From contig JANWXG010000114.1 of assembly GCA_025057335.1 (NCBI GenBank), positions 1 to 8,023 of the forward strand: a stretch of DNA of 8,023 bases, given 5' to 3'. The notes beneath the pieces were generated by a model. The model made no database searches and was not told the DNA's origin. It saw only the letters and a list, made by a program, of their open reading frames with translations. The stretch comes from a bacterium (lineage in GTDB: Bacteria; Armatimonadota; HRBIN16). The stretch's first letter is position 1. Each line of letters begins with the position of its first letter. A program made the translations under genes and the position numbers. Positions 1-5,527 of this stretch are shown piece after piece.

Positions 1-997
1 CCACGCGGTCGCCCAGCCCCAGCGCCATCATCATGTAGCCCAGCTGGCTGATAGTGGAGTAGGCGAGCACCCGTTTGATGTCCGTCTGCACCAGCGCGAT
101 GGTCGCCGCCATGAAGGCAGTGAACCCGCCAATCCAGATGACCACCTGTAAGGCGTCGGGGGAAATGGCGAACAGGAAGAACATGCGCGCCACCAGAAAC
201 ACGCCCGCTGCCACCATCGTCGCGGCGTGAATCAGCGCAGAGACAGGAGTGGGACCCTCCATCGCGTCAGGTAACCAGACGTGCAGGGGGAACTGCGCGC
301 TCTTGCCCACTGCTCCACAGAAGAGCAACAGGGAGACCACCGTCGCGAAGGTCGTCAGCGTGCCGAAGAGGGGCTGCAGCGTGCCGCTGGCGACCTGCGC
401 CTCAATCTGGTCTATCTGGAACGTGCCCGCAGCGTAGGAGAGTAGTATCAACCCCAGCAGGAAACCCACGTCACCGAAGCGAGTGACCACAAACGCCTTT
501 TTGGCGGCGTTAGCAGCTTCGGGCTTGCGATACCAGAATCCAATCAGCAGGTAAGAGCACAGCCCGACCAGCTCCCAGCTCATGTAGAGCAGCAGCAGGT
601 TGTCGGCGAGCACCAGCCCCAGCATGGCGGCGGTGAACAGCGCCATCACAGCAAAATAGCGGGCGAACCCCGAGTCGCCCGCCATATAACCTACTGAGTA
701 CACCTGCACCGCCAGGCTGACCGTGCTCACCACCACCATCATCAGCGCGGAGAGACCATCCAGCCGCGCGCCAACGGAGATGCTCCAGTCGCCCACCACC
801 AGCCATTTCGCCTGCACATGCAGCCCCTGTGGATACAGGCTCCAGGCGGAAAGCGCAAGCACGACGCTCCACGCGACTGCCAGAATAGTCGGTAATGCGG
901 AGAACCAGTGCGTGCTCCGACGAGGCACAAACAGGATTGCCGTTACGACCGCGGCGGCAATACACCACAACGGCGCCGTCCAGAATTGCTCCCCCAT
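1..997 (-). CDS. nuoL: NADH-quinone oxidoreductase subunit L, N-terminal half (partial)
   Basis: This is the proton-pumping, antiporter-like membrane subunit at the distal end of the complex I arm. The window holds about 332 codons; the family is usually about 600-650 residues, so the C-terminal half lies beyond base 1. The translation is almost all hydrophobic helices and carries the family signatures: WELVGLCSYLLIGFW near residues 141-155 (with the conserved Glu142), VTRFGDVGF near 171-179, GKSAQFPLHVWLPDAMEGPT near 231-250 (Lys231), then PVSALIHAATMV, and IKRVLAYSTISQLGYMMMA near 307-325. These match known quinone-site and proton-channel residues of NuoL (equivalents of E. coli Glu144 and Lys229). 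ATG at 997 is the only usable start, since an in-frame TGA lies at 1033-1031 with no other start codon between. Only a weak AGG precedes it. It lies 57 bases after the GH116 gene; nuoL normally follows nuoK. The related DabB or Mrp antiporter subunits are less likely given these motifs. Confidence 0.95.
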   Translation of the reverse strand, partial: MGEQFWTAPLWCIAAAVVTAILFVPRRSTHWFSALPTILAVAWSVVLALSAWSLYPQGLHVQAKWLVVGDWSISVGARLDGLSALMMVVVSTVSLAVQVYSVGYMAGDSGFARYFAVMALFTAAMLGLVLADNLLLLYMSWELVGLCSYLLIGFWYRKPEAANAAKKAFVVTRFGDVGFLLGLILLSYAAGTFQIDQIEAQVASGTLQPLFGTLTTFATVVSLLLFCGAVGKSAQFPLHVWLPDAMEGPTPVSALIHAATMVAAGVFLVARMFFLFAISPDALQVVIWIGGFTAFMAATIALVQTDIKRVLAYSTISQLGYMMMALGLGDRV

Positions 998-1054
998 CCC
1001 CCAATATACCTGGATAGCCTCTTCGCTGAATCAGGTTTACGATAGCCCAGTATG

Positions 1055-3367
1055 TTATTCGCCCGGAAGTAGCTCTTGTCCTGCTGAGCTGACTACTGCG
1101 CCCGCATATCGCAGCTTGCCCTCCAGCAAAGCCCAGCTCGCCATGCTGCGGGCGTAGTAACTGCCGCACTCAGGCTCGTTGAACGGGTTGCGGTTAGCGC
1201 CGTTGTGCCTGTCCCGAACAGCCTTCACCACTGCCTCCGCCTCCTCCTGGAAGCCGTAATCCTGCAGAAGCACTGCCAGCTGATACTCGTAGCCCGTCAT
1301 ACACTCGCCCCAATAGGGGGTAGGCTGCTCGGGGCGGTCGCCGTCGGGCCAGGTGCAGATGAGTGTGCCGCCCTCATCGGCGGTGGCGAAGGTGCGCATG
1401 TTGTGGTAGTGGTCGCGGAAGTGATGACGGAAGTTGTAGCGGAAGATGTGCTGTAGCGCGGTGCGGATATGCTCTCGGTCGAGCAGGTCGCCCAGCCCAG
1501 CGCGGTTGGCTTTGTACTGTCCTACCAGCTGGTCTATCTGGCAGCCGTTGCCCACCTGGAAACGCGGGTGAGACTGGCGGTACTCGTCACTGAGGGCGGT
1601 CATGGGCGCGATGTCGCCCTGCGGCGGCTGTATCTGCTGCACGTAGTATCGCCCGTTGAACAGGTGCGCGTCTACCCACTGGCTACCCTGCTGGCGCAGT
1701 TGACGGCAGAGGCTGGCGAGCGGCTCGTCGCCCATGCGCGACGCCATGCGCTCCATTGCCGTCAGCGCGGCGAGGTACCACACAGTGCACATCGGGTTCG
1801 GTCCCACGTACTCTACGTCGTAGGTGTTATGCTGCACGCCCTCCATCACGCCGTCGCGGTCGGCGTCCCAACCGCCAGGTACCCAGCAGAACTCCATCAG
1901 CGCCTTGATAGCGGGATACCACTCCTTCAACCACTCGTCGCCCTCGCGCTGCCACTGCATGTAGCACCGCACAATCAGCCCCATCTGCCCGTCTGCTGCC
2001 GCGCCTTCCCACGTCGGGCGGTTCCAGGGCAGGTTCAGGCGGAAGCGATGTGCGCCTGAAGGCGTGATGCCGTATTGCAGATGGCTCTCTATCATGCTGC
2101 GGTGCAGGTCGGGGAAGAGGCAGAAGGTCGCCTGTTCGTAGTTCCACACGTGCGTGCAGGAACCGTGACAGCAACCTGTCGTACTCCCGCAGCCCTCGAA
2201 GCCCAAAAATGTGCCGTCCTCTAGCCGAAAGCAGGTGTGCGTGCGCAGGGCGGTCAAGTTGAACAGTGCAGCTTCCTTGAAGCAGTGCGGGGCGTCCGCC
2301 TGCACCACGCGGTGGACGAACTCTACCGTCTGCTGTCGCAGGTCTTCCAGGCGGGGGATGACCTGCAGGGCAACATCGGCGGCGTCACGGAAGAGGGTAG
2401 CATAGTAGTTGCGTACGATGGGCGAATCTTCTGTTGTTCCGCTCCACCAGCCAATCTCCGCCAGGTTGCGGTAGGGGAAATGCCAGCATATCAGCAGGCG
2501 CACAGACTGCGCCTGCTGTGGCTCCAGACGCAGCATCACAGACAGAGAACTATCCCACGTGTCCTGCGGGCTGGGCGGGCAGGGCTGGTCGGGAGAATCA
2601 TCCGCGATGTAGCCCTTCTCCAGCATCTCGTCGATGAGGCACAACAGCTCGCCGTTCCACGGGCGGTCACGGAAGAGCCATCGCCGCGCGACGCGCACGT
2701 CCGCAGCGTCGGAAAGAAACACCATCGTGCCCCAGCGCGGGTCTACCTGCTCGTGCGCTTTAGCGAAGCGCATGCCGCGCCATCCTGCGACCTGCTCATA
2801 CTCCGTGATGTTGCCCTTCAGGTCGCCGCCTACCCCGTCGAAGCCCACGAAGTTGGTGATGAGCAGGGTGACCGATGCCTCGAGGGGCTGAGCGGTGCGA
2901 TTGGTCAGCGTGACGGTGAGTAGTCCCATCGGCAGGCTGGACGCCCACGTATCGCCCGGTATCAGCGGGTTGAATGCTTCGATGGCTACGGAGACAGGGG
3001 TGTACTCGTCCTCCAGTAGCGCCCTGCCGAAGGGATAAGTGGCTTCGAGGCCTACGGGCTTCATGCGCGGGAGGCTTGCGAGCGACTGCGGTGCGCCGAA
3101 GTCGGCAGAGAGCCCCTCGGTAAGGTCGCCTTCCAGTACGCGCAGTTTTCGCTCTGCGCCCTGTCGCGTCCAGAGCAGGAGGTGCGCGTAGGCTGGTCTC
3201 CAGCCGCGATGGGGGCGGCTCATCAGCTGCCAGTCGGTCAGCTGTCCCTTCCCACCGAGGCAAAAGAACCCCGTACCAATGCCTCCGACGGGCATGGCGA
3301 TTTCGCGCAGGTGTTCGGCATCATAGCGGCACAGCACGAGCCAGTCGGGAGAAGTCGCGCTACCCAT
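1055..3367 (-). CDS. GH116 family glycosidase (GBA2-like / DUF608), cytosolic
   Basis: This 770-residue protein matches family GH116, retaining beta-glycosidases that include human GBA2 (bile-acid beta-glucosidase) and archaeal beta-glucosidase/xylosidases. The N-terminal beta-sandwich domain opens with MPVGGIGTGFFCLGGKG at residues 25-41. The catalytic (alpha/alpha)6 domain follows from about residue 360. It contains GFEGCGS (389-395), a cysteine-rich stretch and THVWNYEQ (405-412), GGWDADRDGVMEG (498-510), NTYDVEY (514-520), GCQIDQLVGQY (608-618), MTGYEYQ (690-696) and the family's C-terminal ECGSYYARSMASW (733-745). By comparison with SSO1353 of Sulfolobus, as I recall it (nucleophile Glu335, acid/base Asp462, 127 apart), I assign Glu391 and Asp517, 126 apart. 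No signal peptide or membrane segment is visible, so it probably acts on imported oligosaccharides or glycosides in the cytoplasm. The ATG is preceded by a strong GAGGAGGG nine bases upstream. The exact sugar specificity cannot be read from the sequence. Confidence 0.9.
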   Translation of the reverse strand: MGSATSPDWLVLCRYDAEHLREIAMPVGGIGTGFFCLGGKGQLTDWQLMSRPHRGWRPAYAHLLLWTRQGAERKLRVLEGDLTEGLSADFGAPQSLASLPRMKPVGLEATYPFGRALLEDEYTPVSVAIEAFNPLIPGDTWASSLPMGLLTVTLTNRTAQPLEASVTLLITNFVGFDGVGGDLKGNITEYEQVAGWRGMRFAKAHEQVDPRWGTMVFLSDAADVRVARRWLFRDRPWNGELLCLIDEMLEKGYIADDSPDQPCPPSPQDTWDSSLSVMLRLEPQQAQSVRLLICWHFPYRNLAEIGWWSGTTEDSPIVRNYYATLFRDAADVALQVIPRLEDLRQQTVEFVHRVVQADAPHCFKEAALFNLTALRTHTCFRLEDGTFLGFEGCGSTTGCCHGSCTHVWNYEQATFCLFPDLHRSMIESHLQYGITPSGAHRFRLNLPWNRPTWEGAAADGQMGLIVRCYMQWQREGDEWLKEWYPAIKALMEFCWVPGGWDADRDGVMEGVQHNTYDVEYVGPNPMCTVWYLAALTAMERMASRMGDEPLASLCRQLRQQGSQWVDAHLFNGRYYVQQIQPPQGDIAPMTALSDEYRQSHPRFQVGNGCQIDQLVGQYKANRAGLGDLLDREHIRTALQHIFRYNFRHHFRDHYHNMRTFATADEGGTLICTWPDGDRPEQPTPYWGECMTGYEYQLAVLLQDYGFQEEAEAVVKAVRDRHNGANRNPFNEPECGSYYARSMASWALLEGKLRYAGAVVSSAGQELLPGE

Positions 3368-3376
3368 TCGCAGGTT

Positions 3377-3384
3377 CCCTCCTC
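3377..3384 (-). promoter_or_regulatory. Shine-Dalgarno of the GH116 gene
   Basis: GAGGAGGG on the minus strand lies nine bases before the ATG at 3367. It fixes the GH116 start and implies efficient initiation after the long repeat-filled spacer. I did not find a convincing -35/-10 pair nearby. Confidence 0.75.
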
Positions 3385-3443
3385 ACAAGATAGATGCAAT
3401 GGACACACCTGCCCCTGCTCTCTAGGGCGGGGTACAAGCTTTT

Positions 3444-3469
3444 CGGCTCACCGGGAGGTTCGCCCTCCA
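3444..3469 (-). repeat. Family A hairpin module, inverted singleton
   Basis: Read on the minus strand this is TGGAGGG followed by a 7-base arm, 6-base loop and 7-base arm: GGCGAAC, CTCCCG, GTGAGCC, where the last GG of TGGAGGG opens the arm. The arms pair except for two adjacent G.A mismatches. Compared with the copies at 3480 and 3614, two stem positions have changed on both sides (G-C to A-T and G-C to C-G), so pairing is kept. Confidence 0.75.
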
Positions 3470-3476
3470 AGCCAAC

Positions 3477-3542
3477 CTCTGGAGGGCGAGGTTCCTACCG
3501 AGCCTTTGAATTTTAGTGGTCGCGACGGAGCGCGACCCTCCA
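3477..3542 (+). repeat. 66-base composite repeat, copy 1 (family A module pair, head-to-head)
   Basis: A forward module (TGGAGGG then GGCGAGG-TTCCTA-CCGAGCC, 3480-3504) is followed by an inverted module (3517-3542; on the minus strand TGGAGGG then GGTCGCG-CTCCGT-CGCGACC). The outer ends are the 7-base inverted repeat TGGAGGG/CCCTCCA. It matches the copy 134 bases downstream at 57 of 66 positions, counted by eye. The differences cluster in the spacer between modules and in one compensated loop-closing pair. The layout, two inverted palindromes each preceded by GGAG, resembles a BIME built from REP elements. Confidence 0.85.
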
Positions 3543-3551
3543 AGGACTATC

Positions 3552-3576
3552 TGGAGGGATGCGCTCTGTCGCATCC
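3552..3576 (+). repeat. Family A hairpin module, single forward copy
   Basis: TGGAGGG precedes a perfect 7-base-pair hairpin, GGATGCG-CTCTGT-CGCATCC. It has the same arm and loop lengths and a similar CTCYGT loop to the inverted modules of the 66-base units, with different but fully paired arm bases. Confidence 0.75.
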
Positions 3577-3610
3577 GCAAGCGCAAGGACGGAACACGCC
3601 CCTCTGCTCA

Positions 3611-3676
3611 CTCTGGAGGGCGAGGCTCCTGCCGAGCCGTTGGTCTTGGATGGTCGCGACGGAGCGCGACCCTCCA
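3611..3676 (+). repeat. 66-base composite repeat, copy 2
   Basis: This is the second copy of the unit at 3477-3542, in the same orientation. The forward module is 3614-3638 (GGCGAGG-CTCCTG-CCGAGCC) and the inverted module 3651-3676, identical in its 26 bases to the first copy's. Relative to copy 1 the loop-closing pair is C-G instead of T-A, a two-sided change. Confidence 0.85.
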
Positions 3677-3688
3677 GTGTCTCCCCTC

Positions 3689-3717
3689 TGTCATGCTGAG
3701 CGTCAGCGAAGCATCTC
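3689..3717 (+). repeat. Family B palindromic repeat, copy 1
   Basis: The core is GTCA-type flank then ATGCT-GA-GC-GTCA-GC-GA-AGCAT, ending in CTC. The outer five and inner two base pairs are complete. The middle GA/GA forms a tandem G.A mismatch. Confidence 0.75.
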
Positions 3718-3728
3718 GTCTTCTGCTC

Positions 3729-3756
3729 GTCACGCTGAGCACGGGCGAAGTATCTC
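3729..3756 (+). repeat. Family B palindromic repeat, copy 2 (diverged)
   Basis: The core is ACGCT-GA-GC-ACGG-GC-GA-AGTAT with the same GTCA start and ATCTC end as the other copies. One outer pair is lost (C.A) and one becomes G.T. The tandem GA/GA and inner GC/GC are kept. Confidence 0.65.
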
Positions 3757-3772
3757 TATCAGTTGACAGGGC

Positions 3773-3800
3773 GAGATTCTTCGCTCCGCTCAGAATGACA
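3773..3800 (-). repeat. Family B palindromic repeat, copy 3 (inverted)
   Basis: On the minus strand this reads TGTC then ATTCT-GA-GC-GGA-GC-GA-AGAAT then CTC. The central outer pair is T-A here and G-C in copy 1, a two-sided change. It lies about 70 bases downstream of the ankyrin gene stop. Confidence 0.75.
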
Positions 3801-3816
3801 ACAAGATACGGACGGG

Positions 3817-3840
3817 AGCCCACTATTTCCATGATGGGCT
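3817..3840 (-). terminator. Weak stem-loop after the ankyrin gene
   Basis: AGCCCA and TGGGCT form a perfect 6-base-pair stem around a 12-base loop, starting about 30 bases after the ankyrin stop. No T-tract follows, so it is not a standard intrinsic terminator. The adjacent family B hairpin could also contribute to ending the transcript. Confidence 0.25.
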
Positions 3841-3869
3841 ATCAGAGAATCCCTCGCAAAGTAGTGGTG

Positions 3870-4484
3870 CTAGCGAGCCAGAAATGCCTGCAGCCGCTCC
3901 ACTACATCCTGCCTGCCTCTGCGTTGCGCTTCCTCTATCGCCTGCCCCACTTGCTCTCGGCGTATTCTGGGGTGGCGCATCTTCCGTGCGATGGCGACCA
4001 GGGCGTCTGTCTCCAATCCCGCACCAACACCCAGCGTCAGGGCGGAGAATCCCCCGTGTGGGTGCACGAAGTCAGCATCCGCGCCCGCCTCCAGCAGGTG
4101 ATACACGCACTGCGCCACAGTGGAGATAGCAGCGCACATCAGCGGCGTGAAACCGTCCTGAGTAGGCTGGTTCACGTTTGCTCCGCCCCGAATGAGCTCA
4201 CGCACGGCGTCGGGATGTCCCAGATGCGACGCGGCGGTAAGAGGTGTCTCACGGTAGTGGTCGTTCGTGGCGTTGGGGTCTGCGCCCAGCGAGAGCAGCA
4301 GGCGTATCCAGCAAGCATCCCCCGATAACGCTGCTTCCATCAGCGTGGTGTTGCCCAGGGAGTTACGTGCGTCTATGGGCGCGCCCGCCCGTACAAGCGT
4401 CCGAACGGTCTCTGCATAGTCTGCAAAGCGGCTCTCCGCCTCACTAAGCTGCAGATTTTCCCATCCCTTATACGTCCACATCAC
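3870..4484 (-). CDS. Ankyrin-repeat protein, main part (frame-disrupted gene)
   Basis: This 204-codon frame encodes about five ankyrin repeats, a protein-binding fold without catalytic activity of its own. Recognisable units are near residues 22-40 (partial), 43-73 (NTTLMEAALSGDACWIRLLL), 77-106 (ETPLTAASHLGHPDAVRELI), 110-140 (GFTPLMCAAISTVAQCVYHL) and a degenerate 143-170. A charged helical tail follows. No signal peptide or membrane segment is seen, so it is probably cytoplasmic. The frame can begin at GTG 4484 or ATG 4481, but neither has a good ribosome-binding site, and the missing N-terminal repeat is encoded immediately upstream in another frame (4481-4645). With one extra C in the C5 run at 4491-4487 the two would join as ELSPLVMW, matching the ankyrin TPLM position, and give a 258-residue protein. 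It is coupled to the upstream NDT/TIR-like gene and may bind or control its product; that role is inferred only. Confidence 0.8.
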   Translation of the reverse strand: MMWTYKGWENLQLSEAESRFADYAETVRTLVRAGAPIDARNSLGNTTLMEAALSGDACWIRLLLSLGADPNATNDHYRETPLTAASHLGHPDAVRELIRGGANVNQPTQDGFTPLMCAAISTVAQCVYHLLEAGADADFVHPHGGFSALTLGVGAGLETDALVAIARKMRHPRIRREQVGQAIEEAQRRGRQDVVERLQAFLAR

Positions 4485-4645
4485 GAGGGGGACAGCTCTG
4501 CCCCGTACAGCACGCGGCAGTTCGCCTTCGCCCCCTGCCGCAGCAGGCGTTTGACCTCGTGCACATCGCCCCGCCGCGCCGCTTCCGCGAGGCGCGCCTG
4601 CAAATCACGCGGGGATAATCGTGTGCTTTGCTCGCTGTGTCTCAT
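4481..4645 (-). CDS. N-terminal segment of the ankyrin protein in a separate frame
   Basis: This 54-codon frame has an ATG overlapping the TGA of the upstream gene as ATGA, the usual sign of translational coupling. Its translation includes ARLAEAARRGDVHEVKRLLR followed by QGAKANCRVLYGAELSPS. That is a typical first ankyrin repeat (AARRGD, then LLxxGAxxN), broken off just where the next repeat's TPL would be. Its stop TGA overlaps GTG and ATG starts of the main ankyrin frame. Either the gene has a one-base deletion in the C5 run (real or an assembly error), or a -1 slip on CCCCC joins the frames, or the main part is re-initiated. I favour one broken or mis-assembled gene over two genes. Confidence 0.75.
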   Translation of the reverse strand: MRHSEQSTRLSPRDLQARLAEAARRGDVHEVKRLLRQGAKANCRVLYGAELSPS

Positions 4646-5385
4646 TCCCTGCCTCGTATGCCCAGTCGTTTGAGAACTGCGATACCAAACTCTGTCCAGT
4701 AGAAGGCTGCCTCAGGGGTTTGTGGGTCACATCGGATTATGCCCATGGATTGCAGTCGTGAGAGAGCCAGCAGGTTCGGAATCGCCGATAGAACTCCACC
4801 CATTGTTTCCGGAGCAGGTCCGACAAATCCTGGTTCGCGCCCAAAGTGATACAGATAGTTCAACATCTCCCTGTCCAGCATGTCAATCGCCCGCTGAACC
4901 AGCAGACTCTTACTGCGATCGACCGCTCGCAGGCTGTCTTCAACAAGTTCTGTGAAGAGCGCACGAGCGTTTTCGAGGTCGTTGTGGTCATACGAGTTGA
5001 CCCGGATGCTCGCGACATCGAAGTTGATTGGTTCACTGTCGTTGCGAACCAAGATTACCTCTTCAGGTTGTCGGATCGCGTGGGCAAGCCCTACCTCGTA
5101 CATCACATTACCGTTGCGCTGACCACACCATTTGCCAGTGCGACACACGGAGATGTCGGCGAATACCAGCCGCGAGTTCGCGATGCCATCGAGAATATCT
5201 ATGATAATGCTCCCCGACAGGGACGAGGCGTCGACACGCCGAGGAGATAATCCTGCATCCTGAATGCCAGGTCGAATCGCCTGTTCCCAGACAGGTGTAA
5301 ACTCCTCGTGGAAAGGCATTGCCACAAATACCTCATCTCTCAGGTCTGTTCGCCAGAAAGCGTCGAAGAAGTGCCTCGGGTACAT
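4642..5385 (-). CDS. Nucleoside 2-deoxyribosyltransferase/TIR-like protein with C-terminal winged helix
   Basis: The 247-residue protein has two parts. Residues 18-130 match the nucleoside 2-deoxyribosyltransferase (NDT)-like fold, related to TIR domains that cleave N-glycosidic bonds: EVFVAMPF (18-25), a helix with WEQAIRPGI (33-41), RRVDASS (49-55), LVFADIS with Asp77, and NVMYEVGLAHAI (93-104) with Glu97 where the family has its catalytic glutamate. Residues 195-243 look like a winged helix (LSRLQSMGIIRC, then AFYWTEFGIAVLKRLG), suggesting DNA or protein binding. No signal peptide is seen. ATG 5385 has AGAGGGAG seven bases upstream. Its stop overlaps the start of the ankyrin frame as ATGA, so the two are co-translated. 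G+C in rows counted by hand is about 50-57%, below the neighbours, suggesting transfer. Active NDT enzymes move deoxyribose between bases. Many stand-alone relatives are uncharacterised and some TIR relatives act in phage defence. Function here is unknown. Confidence 0.8.
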   Translation of the reverse strand: MYPRHFFDAFWRTDLRDEVFVAMPFHEEFTPVWEQAIRPGIQDAGLSPRRVDASSLSGSIIIDILDGIANSRLVFADISVCRTGKWCGQRNGNVMYEVGLAHAIRQPEEVILVRNDSEPINFDVASIRVNSYDHNDLENARALFTELVEDSLRAVDRSKSLLVQRAIDMLDREMLNYLYHFGREPGFVGPAPETMGGVLSAIPNLLALSRLQSMGIIRCDPQTPEAAFYWTEFGIAVLKRLGIRGRE

Positions 5386-5392
5386 CGGTAGG

Positions 5393-5400
5393 CTCCCTCT
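5393..5400 (-). promoter_or_regulatory. Shine-Dalgarno of the NDT/TIR-like gene
   Basis: AGAGGGAG lies seven bases before ATG 5385. The frame stays open upstream to a TAA at 5499-5497, but those 37 codons contain no ATG, GTG or TTG, so this site decides the start. Confidence 0.7.
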
Positions 5401-5422
5401 GAAGTCACAGAACCTGCTTTGT

Positions 5423-5527
5423 CCCTTCTCTTCCCAGCGAGGGCGCGGCTCTTCCTGTTGCGCCTTCGCTTCTGACGACTTTGCCTCGCTGTCGTATTAC
5501 AACCTTTCGTGGAAGGGGAGAGGGGGG
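5423..5527. repeat. Foldback, repeat-like sequence ending the nucleotidyltransferase remnant
   Basis: A perfect 8-base inverted repeat, CAGCGAGG (5435-5442) and CCTCGCTG (5484-5491), encloses a smaller hairpin, GGCGC/GCGCC at about 5442-5464. Pyrimidine-rich and purine-rich flanks (CCCTTCTCTTCC near 5423 and GGAAGGGGAGAGG near 5511) are roughly complementary. Composition and structure differ from coding sequence. It could be a degenerate small mobile palindrome. The boundaries are approximate. Confidence 0.35.

Larger units (their letters stand above)
3368..3869. other. Repeat-filled intergenic region, no gene
   Basis: About 500 bases separate the ankyrin gene from the GH116 gene. The 3444-3800 part is packed with two families of short palindromes, listed separately. 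The 3385-3443 part shows nothing I can name, apart from whatever promoter drives the GH116 gene. Plus-strand open frames crossing this region run through the repeats into the antisense of both flanking genes and have no coding character. Confidence 0.8.

Noticed and set aside
510..1169. Minus-strand open frame of 219 codons
   Set aside because: It is another frame of the NuoL coding sequence plus the end of GH116. The true NuoL frame carries the family motifs and simply lacks a stop inside the window.
2237..2923. Plus-strand open frame of 228 codons
   Set aside because: It lies wholly antisense to the GH116 gene, with no recognisable protein features.
3444..3800. CRISPR array
   Set aside because: The repeats are palindromic modules in both orientations with uneven spacing and diverged sequence. 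There are no uniform spacers and no cas genes.
3516..4328. Plus-strand open frame of 270 codons
   Set aside because: It crosses both hairpin families and then the antisense of the ankyrin repeats; the translation is repeat-derived and of mixed composition.
5386..5499. Fusion of the nucleotidyltransferase remnant to the NDT/TIR-like gene by readthrough of TAA 5499-5497
   Set aside because: The two are in the same frame with an open 37-codon linker, but the linker looks like foldback repeat sequence. The downstream gene has its own strong ribosome-binding site and a natural start.
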